Shown here one piece after another: positions 1 to 10,371 of a stretch of DNA of 64,000 nt. Each line of letters starts with the position of its first letter. The stretch's first letter is position 1. Where the stretch lies: assembly GCF_000732925.1 (NCBI RefSeq), contig NZ_CP008953.1, forward strand, positions 3,658,001-3,722,000. The letters run 5' to 3'. Both the position numbers and the translations under genes were made by a program. The notes under the pieces are model-generated. The model was given only the letters and a program-made list of their open reading frames with translations. It had not been told where the DNA came from and made no database searches. This DNA is from Amycolatopsis japonica. Its GTDB lineage: Bacteria > Actinomycetota > Actinomycetes > Mycobacteriales > Pseudonocardiaceae.

Positions 1-6
1 GAAGAA

Positions 7-1680
7 GTGAGTACAAGGGAGCCGCTGGTCGTCGGCGTCGACTTCGGGACGCTGTCCGGCCGGGCCGTCGTGGTCCGCGTCCGCGACGGCGCGGAACTGG
101 GCAGCGCGGTTTCGGAGTACCGGCACGGCGTGATCGACCGGATCCTGCCGCGGACCGGCCACGGTCTGCCGCCGGACTGGGCGCTCCAGGTGCCGTCGGA
201 CTACGTCGACGTCCTCCGCACCGCCGTGCCGGAGGCCGTCCGTGCCGCCGGGGCGGATCCCGCCGACGTGATCGGCATCGGTACCGATTTCACCGCGTGC
301 ACCATGGTGCCGACGACGGCCGACGGCACGCCGCTGTGCGAACTGCCCGAGTTCGCCGGGGATCCGCACGCCTACGTGAAGCTGTGGCGTCACCATTCCG
401 CTCAGCCGCAGGCCGACCGGATCAACGCACTGGCGCGGAAGCGCGGCGAGTCTTGGCTGCCGCGTTACGGCGGACTGATCTCTTCCGAGTGGGAGTTCGC
501 CAAGGCGCTGGAGGTCTTCGAAGAGGCGCCTGAGGTCTATGCCCGGATGCGCCACTGGGTCGAGCTCGCCGACTGGATCGTCTGGCAGCTCACGGGAACC
601 TACGTCCGCAACGCCTGCACCGCCGGGTACAAGGGCATCCTGCAGGACGGCCGCTACCCGAGCGCGGAGTTCCTGGAGGAGCTGGCTCCTGGCTTCGGGT
701 CCTTTGTGGACGACAAGCTCGTGCATCCGTTGGGCGCCCTCGGTGCCAAGGCGGGGAGCCTGAGCGCTCAAGCGGCGGAATGGACCGGGCTTCCCGAGGG
801 GATCGCGGTCGCCGTCGGCAACGTCGACGCGCACGTCACCGCGCCCGCGGTCCAGGCGGTCGAGCCGGGGCAGATGGTCGCGATCATGGGCACCTCCACC
901 TGTCACGTGATGAACGGCGCCGAACTGCGCGAGGTACCGGGCATGTGCGGCGTCGTCGACGGCGGGATCGTGTCCGGGAAATGGGGCTACGAGGCCGGAC
1001 AGAGCGGCGTCGGCGACATCTTCGCGTGGTTCGTCGAGCACGGCACGCCCGCGTCCTATGTGGACGACGCCAGGGAAGCGGGGATCTCCGTCCACGAACT
1101 GCTCACGCGGCTCGCCTCGATGCAGGAGATCGGCGAACACGGACTGGTCGCGCTCGACTGGCACAGCGGGAACCGGTCGGTACTGGTCGACCACGAACTG
1201 TCCGGCGTCGTCGTCGGCCAGACCCTCGCGACCCGCCCCGAGGACACCTACCGCGCGCTCCTGGAGGCGACCGCGTTCGGCACCAGGACGATCATCGAGA
1301 CCTTCGAACGCGCCGGGGTACCGGTCACCGAACTGATCGTCGCCGGTGGCCTGGTCAAGAACCCGCTCCTGATGCAGATCTACGCCGACGTCACGAACCT
1401 GCCGCTGTCCGTGGCCGGTTCGGCCCAGAGCCCCGCGCTGGGCTCGGCGATCCACGCCGCCGTCGCAGCCGGGGCGCACGCCGACGTCCCGGCCGCCGCG
1501 CTCGCGATGGGTTCGGTCCGCCGGGCCGTCCACCGGCCGATCGCCGAGAACGTCAAGGCCTACAACGACCTCTACGCCGAGTACGCCGCGTTGCACGACT
1601 ACTTCGGCCGTGGGGCCAACGACGTCATGCACCGGCTCGCCGCCCGGCGCCGTTCCGTCCGGAAAGGACTGCACCGATGA
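7..1680 (+). CDS. araB: L-ribulokinase
   Basis: Phosphorylates L-ribulose to L-ribulose-5-phosphate in the cytoplasm, step two of L-arabinose catabolism. The 557-residue product opens with the FGGY-kinase phosphate-binding signature (VGVDFGTLSGRAVVV) and keeps the ribulokinase-typical IMGTSTCH and AGGLVKNPL segments; full family length. The GTG start at 7 follows a purine-rich gaagaa, so the promoter and perhaps an upstream regulator lie outside the window. Its TGA overlaps the araD ATG by 3 bases, indicating translational coupling. Neighbours araD and araA make the assignment secure. Confidence 0.96.
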   Translation: MSTREPLVVGVDFGTLSGRAVVVRVRDGAELGSAVSEYRHGVIDRILPRTGHGLPPDWALQVPSDYVDVLRTAVPEAVRAAGADPADVIGIGTDFTACTMVPTTADGTPLCELPEFAGDPHAYVKLWRHHSAQPQADRINALARKRGESWLPRYGGLISSEWEFAKALEVFEEAPEVYARMRHWVELADWIVWQLTGTYVRNACTAGYKGILQDGRYPSAEFLEELAPGFGSFVDDKLVHPLGALGAKAGSLSAQAAEWTGLPEGIAVAVGNVDAHVTAPAVQAVEPGQMVAIMGTSTCHVMNGAELREVPGMCGVVDGGIVSGKWGYEAGQSGVGDIFAWFVEHGTPASYVDDAREAGISVHELLTRLASMQEIGEHGLVALDWHSGNRSVLVDHELSGVVVGQTLATRPEDTYRALLEATAFGTRTIIETFERAGVPVTELIVAGGLVKNPLLMQIYADVTNLPLSVAGSAQSPALGSAIHAAVAAGAHADVPAAALAMGSVRRAVHRPIAENVKAYNDLYAEYAALHDYFGRGANDVMHRLAARRRSVRKGLHR

Positions 1681-2363
1681 GCCTCGCCGTGGAGATCACG
1701 GACACCTTCGAAGAGCTGCGCGACACCGTCGCCCGCTTGCACAGCGAGCTGACCCGCTACGAACTGGTCATCTGGACCGCGGGCAACGTGTCGGCGCGGG
1801 TCCCCGGGCACGACCTGATGGTGATCAAGCCGTCCGGGGTGTCCTACGACGAGCTGAGCGCCGACACGATGGTCGTCACCGACCTGTACGGCGAGGTCGT
1901 CCACGGCGACCTCGCGCCGTCCTCGGACACTGCCGCGCACGCCTACGTCTACCGGCACATGCCGGAGGTCGGCGGGGTCGTGCACACGCATTCGACCTAC
2001 GCGACCGCATGGGCCGCGGTCGGGGAACCGATCCCGTGCGTGCTCACCATGATCGCGGACGAGTTCGGCGGCGAGATCCCGGTCGGGCCGTTCGCGATGA
2101 TCGGTGACGACTCGATCGGGCGGGGCATCGTCGAGACGCTGCGGTCCAGCCGGTCGCCCGCCGTCCTGATGCGCAACCACGGCCCGTTCACCGTCGGCCG
2201 CACCGCACGCGACGCGGTCAAGGCCGCCGTGATGGTCGAGGACGTCGCCAAAACCGTCCACATCGCTTCCGCGCTGGGCAGGCCGGAGCCACTGTCCGAC
2301 CAGGACGTGGACCGGCTCTACGCGCGCTACCAGAACGTCTACGGCCAGCAGGGAGAGAAGTGA
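1677..2363 (+). CDS. araD: L-ribulose-5-phosphate 4-epimerase
   Basis: Converts L-ribulose-5-phosphate to D-xylulose-5-phosphate, feeding the pentose phosphate pathway. The 228-residue class II aldolase/epimerase-fold protein shows the expected GNVSAR and KPSG motifs near the N terminus, the zinc-binding HTHS segment ([10 protein letters not shown]) mid-protein and a later RNHGPF segment. The ATG at 1677 overlaps the end of araB. The gene ends in a GTGA overlap with araA, so B-D-A are one translationally coupled unit. No oddities are visible. Confidence 0.95.
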   Translation: MSLAVEITDTFEELRDTVARLHSELTRYELVIWTAGNVSARVPGHDLMVIKPSGVSYDELSADTMVVTDLYGEVVHGDLAPSSDTAAHAYVYRHMPEVGGVVHTHSTYATAWAAVGEPIPCVLTMIADEFGGEIPVGPFAMIGDDSIGRGIVETLRSSRSPAVLMRNHGPFTVGRTARDAVKAAVMVEDVAKTVHIASALGRPEPLSDQDVDRLYARYQNVYGQQGEK

Positions 2364-3865
2364 GCACACAACGCAAGACCGAGGTCTGGTTCCTCACCGG
2401 GAGCCAGGCGCTGTACGGCGAGGAGACCCTCGAACAGGTCGCGGGCCAGTCGTTGCAGATCCAGCGGATGCTGGCCGACACCGGGCGGATCTCGGCGGAG
2501 ATCGTCGCGAAGCCGGTGCTGACGGAGCCGTCGGCGATCCGGCGCGTGATGCTGGAGGCGAACGCGGACGACGCGTGTGTCGGGGTGATCGCCTGGATGC
2601 ACACGTTCTCGCCGGCGAAGATGTGGATCACCGGGCTGGACGCGCTGCGGAAACCCTTGCTGCATCTGCACACCCAGCTCAACGAGGCGCTGCCGTGGCA
2701 GTCCATCGACATGGACTTCATGAACCTGAACCAGGCCGCGCACGGTGATCGCGAGTTCGGCTACATCCAGACCCGGCTCGGGGTACCGCGCAAGACCATC
2801 GCCGGGCACGCCGCGGATCCGTCGGTCGCCGACCGGATCGACGCCTGGGTCCGCGCGGCGGTCGGGCGCCAGACCATCGGCTCGCTCAGGCTCGCGCGGT
2901 TCGGTGACAACATGCGCGACGTCGCGGTCACCGACGGGGACAAGGTCGAGGCGGAGCTGAAGTTCGGCGTCTCGGTGAACACCTACGGCGTCAACGAACT
3001 CGTCGCGCTGGTCGACGCGGTGCCCGACGCCGAGGTCGACGCTCTCGTCGACGAGTACGCCGAGACGTACGCGCTCGCGCCGGAACTCGCCAAGGCGGGG
3101 GAGCGGCACGAATCGCTGCGTTACGCGGCCCGGATCGAGCAGGGGCTTCGCACGTTCCTGACGAGCGGCGGTTTCGGCGCGTTCACCACGAACTTCGAGG
3201 ATCTCGGCGGCCTGCGGCAGCTTCCCGGTCTCGCCGTGCAGCGTCTGATGGCCGACGGCTACGGCTTCGGCGGCGAGGGCGACTGGAAGACGTCCGCGCT
3301 GCTGACCGCGGTCAAGGCGATGGGCCGCGACTCCGAGCGTGGGACGTCCTTCATGGAGGACTACACCTACCACTTCGGCCCCGGTGAACCGAAGATCCTC
3401 GGCGCGCACATGCTCGAGGTCTGCCCGAGCATCGCCGCCGCCAGGCCTTCGTGCGAGATCCACCCACTCGGCATCGGTGGCCGTGAGGATCCGGTCCGGC
3501 TGGTGTTCGACGCCGCCGCCGGCGACGCGGTCGTGATCGGCCTCGCCGACCTCGGCGACCGGTTCCGCTTGGTGGCCAACGAGGTCGAGGTCGTCGCGCC
3601 GGACGAGCCGCTGCCGAACCTGCCGGTGGCGCGCGCGGTGTGGAAGCCGGCGCCGTCGCTGGCGACGTCCGCCGAAGCGTGGATCACGGCGGGCGGACCG
3701 CACCACACGGTGCTCACCCAGGCCGTCGGCGCCGAAACGATCCGGGATTTCGCCACCATGCTCGACGTCGAACTGCTCGTGATCGACCAGGCCACGACGC
3801 CCGCCTCGATCGCCGACCGGATGCGCTGGAACCAGGCCTACTACCGGCTCGCACAAGGATTCTGA
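2360..3865 (+). CDS. araA: L-arabinose isomerase
   Basis: Isomerises L-arabinose to L-ribulose, the committed first step. The 501 residues match the usual family length. The N terminus ([19 protein letters not shown]) is diagnostic, and later segments [21 protein letters not shown] and GGPHHTVL carry the conserved Glu/Glu/His positions expected to bind Mn2+. The GTG start at 2360 overlaps the araD stop by four bases. A 26-base gap with a good RBS (gagaagga) follows before the transporter gene, so one transcript probably continues. Confidence 0.96.
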   Translation: MSTQRKTEVWFLTGSQALYGEETLEQVAGQSLQIQRMLADTGRISAEIVAKPVLTEPSAIRRVMLEANADDACVGVIAWMHTFSPAKMWITGLDALRKPLLHLHTQLNEALPWQSIDMDFMNLNQAAHGDREFGYIQTRLGVPRKTIAGHAADPSVADRIDAWVRAAVGRQTIGSLRLARFGDNMRDVAVTDGDKVEAELKFGVSVNTYGVNELVALVDAVPDAEVDALVDEYAETYALAPELAKAGERHESLRYAARIEQGLRTFLTSGGFGAFTTNFEDLGGLRQLPGLAVQRLMADGYGFGGEGDWKTSALLTAVKAMGRDSERGTSFMEDYTYHFGPGEPKILGAHMLEVCPSIAAARPSCEIHPLGIGGREDPVRLVFDAAAGDAVVIGLADLGDRFRLVANEVEVVAPDEPLPNLPVARAVWKPAPSLATSAEAWITAGGPHHTVLTQAVGAETIRDFATMLDVELLVIDQATTPASIADRMRWNQAYYRLAQGF

Positions 3866-3891
3866 TCGGTCCCCACCGGAGAGAAGGAACA

Positions 3892-5019
3892 ATGAAGTTC
3901 ACGAAACTGGCCACACTGGCCGTGGCGGTCGGCCTCGGTGCCGCGCTGACGGCCTGCGGTTCGAGTCAGAAGTCCGTCGATCAGCAGGCGGCCGCGGGAG
4001 GCGCGGCGGGCGGACTGGTCGGCGTCACCATGCCGACCAAGTCGTCGGAGCGCTGGATCCACGACGGCGACAACATCAAGGCGGCGCTGGAGAAGCTGGG
4101 CTACCAGGTCGACCTGCAGTACGCCGAGGACGACATCCCCACCCAGGTGAACCAGATCGAGAACCAGATCACCAAGGGCGCGAAACTGCTCGTGATCGCC
4201 TCGATCGACGGCACCGCGATCACCACCCAGCTGCAGGAGGCCGCGGACAAGAAGATCCCGGTCATCGCCTACGACCGGCTGATCCGCAACACGCCGAACG
4301 TCGATTACTACGCGACCTTCGACAACTTCAAGGTCGGCGTGCAGCAGGCGACGTCGCTGCTCACCGGGCTCAAGGTGCTCAAAGAGGACGGTTCTCCCGG
4401 CGAGGGCAAGGGACCGTTCAACATCGAGCTTTTCGCTGGTTCGCCGGACGACAACAACGCGACATTCTTCTTCAACGGCGCCATGTCCGTGCTGAAGCCG
4501 TACCTCGAAAACGGGACGCTGGTCGTCAAGAGCGGCCAGACCGCGTTCAACGTCGCGGCGATCCTGCGCTGGCAGGCGGCGACCGCGCAGCGGCGGATGG
4601 AAGACCTGCTGACCAAGACCTACAGCTCCGGCGACAAGGTGCAGGGCGTGCTCTCGCCGTACGACGGGCTCTCCATCGGCATCCTGTCGGCGCTCAAGAG
4701 CAACGGCTACGGAACGCCCGGCCAGCCGTACCCGGTGGTCACCGGCCAGGACGCCGAGGTCGCCTCGGTGAAGTCGATCATCGCGAACGAGCAGTACTCG
4801 ACGATCTTCAAGGACACCCGCAAGCTCGCCGAGACCACGGTCAAGATGGCCGACGCGGTCCTCAAGGGCGGCAAGGCCGAGACCAACAACACGACGGACT
4901 ACAACAACGGACAGAAGGTCGTGCCGGCGTTCCTGCTGGAGTCGGTGATCCTCAACAAGGGGAACTACCAGAAGGAACTCATCGACTCGGGCTACTACAA
5001 AGCGGAACAGCTGAGGTAG
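3892..5019 (+). CDS. Sugar ABC transporter substrate-binding lipoprotein (ChvE/XylF type)
   Basis: Extracytoplasmic receptor that should bind arabinose or a related monosaccharide and deliver it to the permease encoded by the next two genes. The 375-residue precursor has a short basic N terminus, a hydrophobic core and a lipobox (LTAC, Cys about residue 19), so it is a lipoprotein. The mature part is a periplasmic-binding-protein type 1 fold ([16 protein letters not shown], then VIASIDGTA, later [12 protein letters not shown]), as in ChvE and xylose-binding proteins. The RBS is gagaagga. L-arabinose as substrate is inferred from the operon. Confidence 0.9.
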   Translation: MKFTKLATLAVAVGLGAALTACGSSQKSVDQQAAAGGAAGGLVGVTMPTKSSERWIHDGDNIKAALEKLGYQVDLQYAEDDIPTQVNQIENQITKGAKLLVIASIDGTAITTQLQEAADKKIPVIAYDRLIRNTPNVDYYATFDNFKVGVQQATSLLTGLKVLKEDGSPGEGKGPFNIELFAGSPDDNNATFFFNGAMSVLKPYLENGTLVVKSGQTAFNVAAILRWQAATAQRRMEDLLTKTYSSGDKVQGVLSPYDGLSIGILSALKSNGYGTPGQPYPVVTGQDAEVASVKSIIANEQYSTIFKDTRKLAETTVKMADAVLKGGKAETNNTTDYNNGQKVVPAFLLESVILNKGNYQKELIDSGYYKAEQLR

Positions 5020-5023
5020 CGAC

Positions 5024-6547
5024 GTGACCGACGAAATCCTTCGGATGCGGGGGATCACCAAGACCTTCCCCGGCGTCAAGGCGCTGCAGGACGTCAACCT
5101 GTCGGTGCGCCGGGGAGAGATCCACGCGATCTGCGGCGAGAACGGCGCGGGCAAATCCACGCTGATGAAGGTGCTCTCGGGCGTCTACGCGCACGGCTCG
5201 TACGACGGCGAGATCGTCTTCGACGGCGAGCCGTGCGCGTTCTCCGCGATCCGCGACAGCGAACGGCGCGGCATCGTGATCATCCACCAGGAACTCGCGC
5301 TGTGCCAGCAACTGTCCATCGCGGAGAACATCTTCCTCGGCAACGAGAAGGCCCGCGGCGGGCTGATCGACTGGAACCGGACCAACGCCGAGGCGGGCGA
5401 GCTGCTTCGGCGCGTCGGCCTGCGGGAGAACCCGGTGACACCGGTGCTGGACATCGGCGTCGGCAAGCAACAGCTGGTTGAGATCGCCAAGGCACTGTCC
5501 AAAGAGGTCAAACTGCTGATCCTGGACGAGCCGACGGCGGCGCTGAACGACGACGATTCGGCGCATCTGCTCGACCTGCTGCGCGGCTTGCGTGACGACG
5601 GCGTCACCTGCGTCCTGATCTCGCACAAGCTCAACGAGATCGCCGCGATCGCCGACTCGATCACCATCCTGCGCGACGGCAGGACGATCGAGACGCTGGA
5701 CGCGAGCACGGTGACCGAGGACCGCATCATCGCCGGGATGGTCGGCCGGAAACTGGAGAACCGGTTCCCGCCGAGGGAACCGCGGATCGGCGACGAGGTC
5801 CTCCAGATCGAGGACTGGACCGTGCACAGCCCGACGCAACACGGCCGGGTCGTCGTCGACGGCGCGAGCCTGACCCTGCGCCGCGGCGAGATCGTCGGGC
5901 TCGCGGGGCTGATGGGCGCCGGGCGCACCGAACTCGCGATGAGCGTGTTCGGCCGCTCGTACGGCAAGGACATCTCCGGCCGCCTGATCAAGGACGGCAA
6001 GGAGATCGACGTGCGCACGGTCGGCGACGCCGTCGCGAACGGGATCGCCTACGCCACCGAGGACCGCAAACGCTACGGGCTGAACCTCATCGAGGACATC
6101 CAGCGCAACGTCTCCGGTGCCGCACTGGGCAAACTCGCGCGCCGCGGCTGGGTGGACGAGAACGAAGAACACCGTGTCGCCGAAGAATTCCGCAAGAGCA
6201 TGAACATCAAGGCACCGGACGTGCGCAGCGTGACCGGCACGCTCTCCGGCGGCAACCAGCAGAAGGTCGTGCTGTCCAAATGGATCCTCACCGATCCGGA
6301 CGTGCTGATCCTCGACGAGCCGACTCGCGGCATCGACGTCGGCGCGAAGTACGAGATCTACACGATCGTGAACCGGCTCGCCGAGGAGGGGAAGGCCGTG
6401 CTGGTCATCTCGTCCGAGCTGCCGGAACTGCTCGGGCTGTGCGACCGGATCTACACGCTGTCGGCGGGCCGGATCACCGGTGAGGTCGACCGGGCCGAGG
6501 CCACCCAAGAGGTCCTCATGCGGGCGATGACCAGGGAACAGGAGTAA
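5024..6547 (+). CDS. Sugar ABC transporter ATPase, duplicated (GguA/XylG type)
   Basis: Energises monosaccharide import. The 507 residues contain two ATPase halves. The first has Walker [10 protein letters not shown], a diverged signature region and Walker [12 protein letters not shown]. The second has a degenerate Walker A (GLMGAGRTE), signature LSGGNQQKV and Walker [13 protein letters not shown]. This two-domain arrangement is standard for CUT2-family sugar transporters such as MmsA/GguA/XylG. It starts with GTG five bases after the binding-protein stop and is followed within 4 bases by the permease gene. Confidence 0.95.
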   Translation: MTDEILRMRGITKTFPGVKALQDVNLSVRRGEIHAICGENGAGKSTLMKVLSGVYAHGSYDGEIVFDGEPCAFSAIRDSERRGIVIIHQELALCQQLSIAENIFLGNEKARGGLIDWNRTNAEAGELLRRVGLRENPVTPVLDIGVGKQQLVEIAKALSKEVKLLILDEPTAALNDDDSAHLLDLLRGLRDDGVTCVLISHKLNEIAAIADSITILRDGRTIETLDASTVTEDRIIAGMVGRKLENRFPPREPRIGDEVLQIEDWTVHSPTQHGRVVVDGASLTLRRGEIVGLAGLMGAGRTELAMSVFGRSYGKDISGRLIKDGKEIDVRTVGDAVANGIAYATEDRKRYGLNLIEDIQRNVSGAALGKLARRGWVDENEEHRVAEEFRKSMNIKAPDVRSVTGTLSGGNQQKVVLSKWILTDPDVLILDEPTRGIDVGAKYEIYTIVNRLAEEGKAVLVISSELPELLGLCDRIYTLSAGRITGEVDRAEATQEVLMRAMTREQE

Positions 6548-6550
6548 GAC

Positions 6551-7798
6551 ATGAGCACCGCCTCCGCCGACACCGTCACCGGTGTCGGTGATCAGCAGGG
6601 AGCCGCGCCGGCCAGGGCGCCGCGCCGGATCTCGTTCAACCCGCGCGAGAGCGGCATCTACGTCGCGTTCGCGCTGATCGTCGTGTTGTTCTCGATCCTC
6701 ACCGGCGGCGCGCTGCTGGAACCGCAGAACATCTCGAACCTGATCGTGCAGAACTCGTACGTGCTGATCCTCGCGATCGGCATGATCCTGATCATCATCG
6801 CCGGGCACATCGACCTGTCGGTCGGTTCCGTGGTGGCGCTGACCGGCGCGATCTCGGCCGTGCTGATGGTGAACCTCGGTGTGGCGTGGCCGGTCGCGCT
6901 GCTCATCACGCTGGCCGTCGGCGCGGTGATCGGGGCGTGGCAAGGGTATTGGGTCGCGTACTTCGGGATTCCAGCGTTCATCGTGACGCTGGCCGGGATG
7001 CTGATCTTCCGCGCGCTGACGCTCACCGTGCTCGGGAACCAGGGGATCGGCCCGTTCCCGGACGAGGTGCGCACGCTGGCGAACGGGTTCACCGGCGGCT
7101 ATCTCGGCAACATCGGGCTGGGCCCGCTCGGCGGCGCCGACGTGGTCAGCCTGCTGGTGGGTGCACTGGCCATCGCGGGCGCGATCGTTTCGCGGTGGCG
7201 CAAGCGGACGGCCCGGCTGAACTACCTGCAAGAGGTCGATCCGCTGCCGATGTTCCTGCTGAAGATCGCCGCGGCGGCCGCCGTCGTGCTGTTCGTCGTG
7301 GTGCAGCTGGCGCGGTACAAGAACCTGCCGTGGGTGCTGATCCTGCTTTCGGTACTGGTGATCGGCTACTCGCTGGTGACGACGCGGGCGGTGTTCGGCC
7401 GCCACATCTACGCCATCGGCGGGAACCTGCAGGCGGCGACGCTGTCCGGCGTGAAGGTCAAGAGCGTGACGTTCTGGATCTTCGTCAACATGGGCGTGCT
7501 CTCCGCGCTCGCCGGGATCATCGTGGCCGGACGGCTCAACCAGGCCGGGCCGACCGCGGGCAACATGTTCGAGCTCGACGCGATCGCCGCGGCGTTCATC
7601 GGCGGCGCCGCGGTGCAGGGCGGGGTCGGCAAGGTGGTCGGCGCGATCACCGGCGGGCTCATCATGGGCGTGATCAACAACGGCATGTCCCTGATCGGCG
7701 CGCCGACCGAGAGCGTGAACCTGGTGAAGGGGTTCGTGCTGCTCGCCGCGGTCGCCTACGACATCTGGACCAAACGGCGGGCCCGTACCGCCGCCTGA
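6551..7798 (+). CDS. Sugar ABC transporter permease (GguB/XylH type)
   Basis: Membrane channel of the CUT2 monosaccharide importer. The 415 residues begin with a soluble segment of about 35 residues and then about ten hydrophobic spans. They contain the family hallmark AGHIDLSVGSVVALTGAISA and the later GGNLQAATLSGVKV and FIGGAAVQGGVGKV segments. XylH/GguB proteins of this length are typical. It completes a binding protein-ATPase-permease set immediately after araBDA, so uptake of L-arabinose released by the downstream secreted glycosidases is the likely role. Confidence 0.93.
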   Translation: MSTASADTVTGVGDQQGAAPARAPRRISFNPRESGIYVAFALIVVLFSILTGGALLEPQNISNLIVQNSYVLILAIGMILIIIAGHIDLSVGSVVALTGAISAVLMVNLGVAWPVALLITLAVGAVIGAWQGYWVAYFGIPAFIVTLAGMLIFRALTLTVLGNQGIGPFPDEVRTLANGFTGGYLGNIGLGPLGGADVVSLLVGALAIAGAIVSRWRKRTARLNYLQEVDPLPMFLLKIAAAAAVVLFVVVQLARYKNLPWVLILLSVLVIGYSLVTTRAVFGRHIYAIGGNLQAATLSGVKVKSVTFWIFVNMGVLSALAGIIVAGRLNQAGPTAGNMFELDAIAAAFIGGAAVQGGVGKVVGAITGGLIMGVINNGMSLIGAPTESVNLVKGFVLLAAVAYDIWTKRRARTAA

Positions 7799-7836
7799 TC
7801 ACTCCGGTTCCTCGCAACGTCGCGAAAGGAAGTGCT

Positions 7837-10371
7837 GTGCGCAGCAGATCAGTCCGGCTCGGTGTGCTGTCCCTGACCATCGCCGCCGGTGTCCTCGTGC
7901 CCGTTCAGACCGCTTCGGGCCAGACACCGACGACCGACTACACCCTCGCCGTGGACGCGGCGGGACGTGGTGCCACGATCGACCGTTCGATGTACGGCGT
8001 CTTCTTCGAGGACATCAACCGCGCCGCGGACGGCGGCCTGTACGCCGAACTCGTGCAGAACCGCTCCTTCGAGTACGACAAGGCCGACAACGCGTCGTAC
8101 ACCCCGCTGACCTCGTGGGCACCCACATCGCTCAACGGGGGAACCGGCACGGCGACGGTGGCCGACGACGACCGGCGGCTCAACGAACGGAACCGGCGCT
8201 ATCTCAAGCTCGAACTCACCCGTGGCGAGTACGGCGTCGCGAATTCGGGCTACAACTCGGGGATCCGGGTCGAGAAGGGCAAGCAGTACGACTTCTCGGT
8301 GTTCGCCCGGACGGATCGCGCGGCGGGCACCCCGCTCACGGTGGCCGTCACCGATCCGGCGGGGAAGGCGCTCGCCGATCCGCTGCGGGTCCAGGTCCGC
8401 GGCGACGGCTGGGTGCGCTACACCGGCACCGTCCGGGCGCGGGAGTCGAGCGCGCTGGGCAGGCTCGCGCTGACCGCGTCCGGCGGTGGCACGCTGCGGC
8501 TGGACATGGTGTCGCTCTTCCCGCGCGAAACCTACAAGAACCGCCCCAACGGCATGCGGACCGATCTCGCGGAGAAGATCGCCGCGCTCAAGCCCGGTTT
8601 CGTCCGCTTCCCCGGCGGCTGCCTGGTCAACACCGGCAGCCATCAGGGCTACGAGGCGCCGAACTGGGAGCGGAAACGCTCGTACCAGTGGAAGGACACG
8701 ATCGGCCCGGTCGAGCAACGGGCCACGAACGCGAACTTCTGGGGCTACAACCAGTCTTACGGCATCGGCTACTACGAATACTTCCAGTTCTCCGAGGACA
8801 TCGGCGCGATGCCGCTGCCCGTGGTGCCGGCGCTGGTCACCGGCTGCGGGCAGAACAAGGCGACCGACGATCCGGCGCTGCTGCGGCGGCATATCCAGGA
8901 CACCCTCGACCTGATCGAGTTCGCCAACGGCCCGGTCACCTCGACGTGGGGCAAGAAGCGGGCCGAGATGGGACATCCGGCGCCGTTCAACCTGACGCAT
9001 CTCGGCGTCGGCAACGAGGAGAACCTGCCCGACGAGTTCTTCACCCGGTTCACCGAGTTCCGCAAGGCGATCGCGGCGAAGTACCCGGGGATCACCGTGA
9101 TCAGCAATTCGGGACCGGACGACACCGGCACGACGTTCGACCGGCTGTGGGACCTGAACCGGAACGCGAAGGTCTCGATGGTCGACGAGCATTACTACAA
9201 CAGTCCACAGTGGTTCCTGCAGAACAACCAGCGGTACGACTCCTACGACCGCAACGGCCCGAAGGTGTTCCTCGGCGAGTACGCGTCTTTGGACAACAAG
9301 TTCGGCAACGCGCTGGCCGAGGCCGCGTACATGACCGGGCTGGAGCGCAACGCCGACGTCGTCAAGCTCGCGTCGTACGCGCCGCTACTGGCGAACACCG
9401 ACTACGTGCAGTGGAAGCCGGACATGATCTGGTTCGACAACCAGCGCTCGTGGGCTTCGGCCAGCTACGAGACGCAGAAGCTGTTCATGACCAACGTCGG
9501 TGATCACGTGGTCCCGAGCAAGGCGTCCGCCACGCCTGCCACGGTCGCTCCCATCTCGGGCGCGATCGGCCTCTCCACCTGGGCGACGAGCGCGGCCTAC
9601 GACGACGTCAAGGTCACCTCCGCCGACGGCGCGCAGCTGTTCGCGGACGACTTCTCCGGAGACGATTCACGCTGGTCGAAGGTGGCCGGACGGGGATCGT
9701 GGGCGGTGTCGAACGGGGCCTACGTCCAGTCGGATCAGGCGGCCGAGAACACCCTCGTGACCGCCGGCGATCCCTCGTGGAGCAACTACGACTTCTCCGT
9801 GAAGGCGACCAAGACCGGCGGCAAGGAAGGCTTCCTGGTCGCGTTCGGCGTGAAGGACACTGGCAACAACTACTGGTGGAACCTCGGCGGCTGGAACAAC
9901 ACCGTCTCGGCCGTGGAGAAGACCGAAGGCGGCGGCAAGCAGACCCTGCTCCAGAACGACACGAAGATCGAGACCGGCAGGCAGTACGACCTGCGGGTCG
10001 AGGTCCGGGGCCGTCAGGTGACGCTGTTCCTCGACGGACAGAAGTGGGGCTCGTTCACCGACGACAAGGTCGCCGAGCCGTTCCGCCAGGTCGTCACCCG
10101 CGACGTCAAGACCGGTGAACTGGTGGTCAAGGTGGTCAACGCGCAGGCTTCCGCGGCCCGGACCCGCGTCGACCTCGGCACTCGCGTCCAGCCTGGCGCC
10201 ACCGCCCGCGTGACGACGTTGCAGGGCTTGCCGGACGACGTCAACACCGCCTTCACCACGCCGATCGCACCGCGCGAAACCCGCTTCTCCGGCGTCTCGA
10301 ACACCTTCACGTACACCTTCCCGCCGAACTCCGTGACGTTCCTGCGGTTCCCGGCCCGAGTGAGGGGATGA
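7837..10371 (+). CDS. Secreted alpha-L-arabinofuranosidase, GH51 with inserted sandwich domain
   Basis: Cleaves terminal alpha-L-arabinofuranosyl residues from arabinoxylan/arabinogalactan outside the cell. The GTG at 7837 has an aaagga RBS and gives a signal peptide (RSRSVRLGVLSLTIAAGVLV, cleavage near TASGQ). The 844-residue precursor has a CBM4/9-like segment (about 120-230), then the barrel with acid/base Glu in GNEE (about residue 394) and nucleophile Glu in LGEY (about 481). A concanavalin-like segment (about 600-765) interrupts the GH51 C-terminal sandwich, which resumes before the end. The upstream open frame is not coding. The stop overlaps the next ATG. Confidence 0.93.
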   Translation: MRSRSVRLGVLSLTIAAGVLVPVQTASGQTPTTDYTLAVDAAGRGATIDRSMYGVFFEDINRAADGGLYAELVQNRSFEYDKADNASYTPLTSWAPTSLNGGTGTATVADDDRRLNERNRRYLKLELTRGEYGVANSGYNSGIRVEKGKQYDFSVFARTDRAAGTPLTVAVTDPAGKALADPLRVQVRGDGWVRYTGTVRARESSALGRLALTASGGGTLRLDMVSLFPRETYKNRPNGMRTDLAEKIAALKPGFVRFPGGCLVNTGSHQGYEAPNWERKRSYQWKDTIGPVEQRATNANFWGYNQSYGIGYYEYFQFSEDIGAMPLPVVPALVTGCGQNKATDDPALLRRHIQDTLDLIEFANGPVTSTWGKKRAEMGHPAPFNLTHLGVGNEENLPDEFFTRFTEFRKAIAAKYPGITVISNSGPDDTGTTFDRLWDLNRNAKVSMVDEHYYNSPQWFLQNNQRYDSYDRNGPKVFLGEYASLDNKFGNALAEAAYMTGLERNADVVKLASYAPLLANTDYVQWKPDMIWFDNQRSWASASYETQKLFMTNVGDHVVPSKASATPATVAPISGAIGLSTWATSAAYDDVKVTSADGAQLFADDFSGDDSRWSKVAGRGSWAVSNGAYVQSDQAAENTLVTAGDPSWSNYDFSVKATKTGGKEGFLVAFGVKDTGNNYWWNLGGWNNTVSAVEKTEGGGKQTLLQNDTKIETGRQYDLRVEVRGRQVTLFLDGQKWGSFTDDKVAEPFRQVVTRDVKTGELVVKVVNAQASAARTRVDLGTRVQPGATARVTTLQGLPDDVNTAFTTPIAPRETRFSGVSNTFTYTFPPNSVTFLRFPARVRG

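Noticed and set aside
4979..7405. Long minus-strand open frame (about 800 codons) opposite the sugar ABC genes
   Set aside because: It mirrors the codon structure of the ATPase and permease genes, is His/Asp/Arg-rich and low-complexity, and has no recognisable domain; a typical high-GC antisense shadow.
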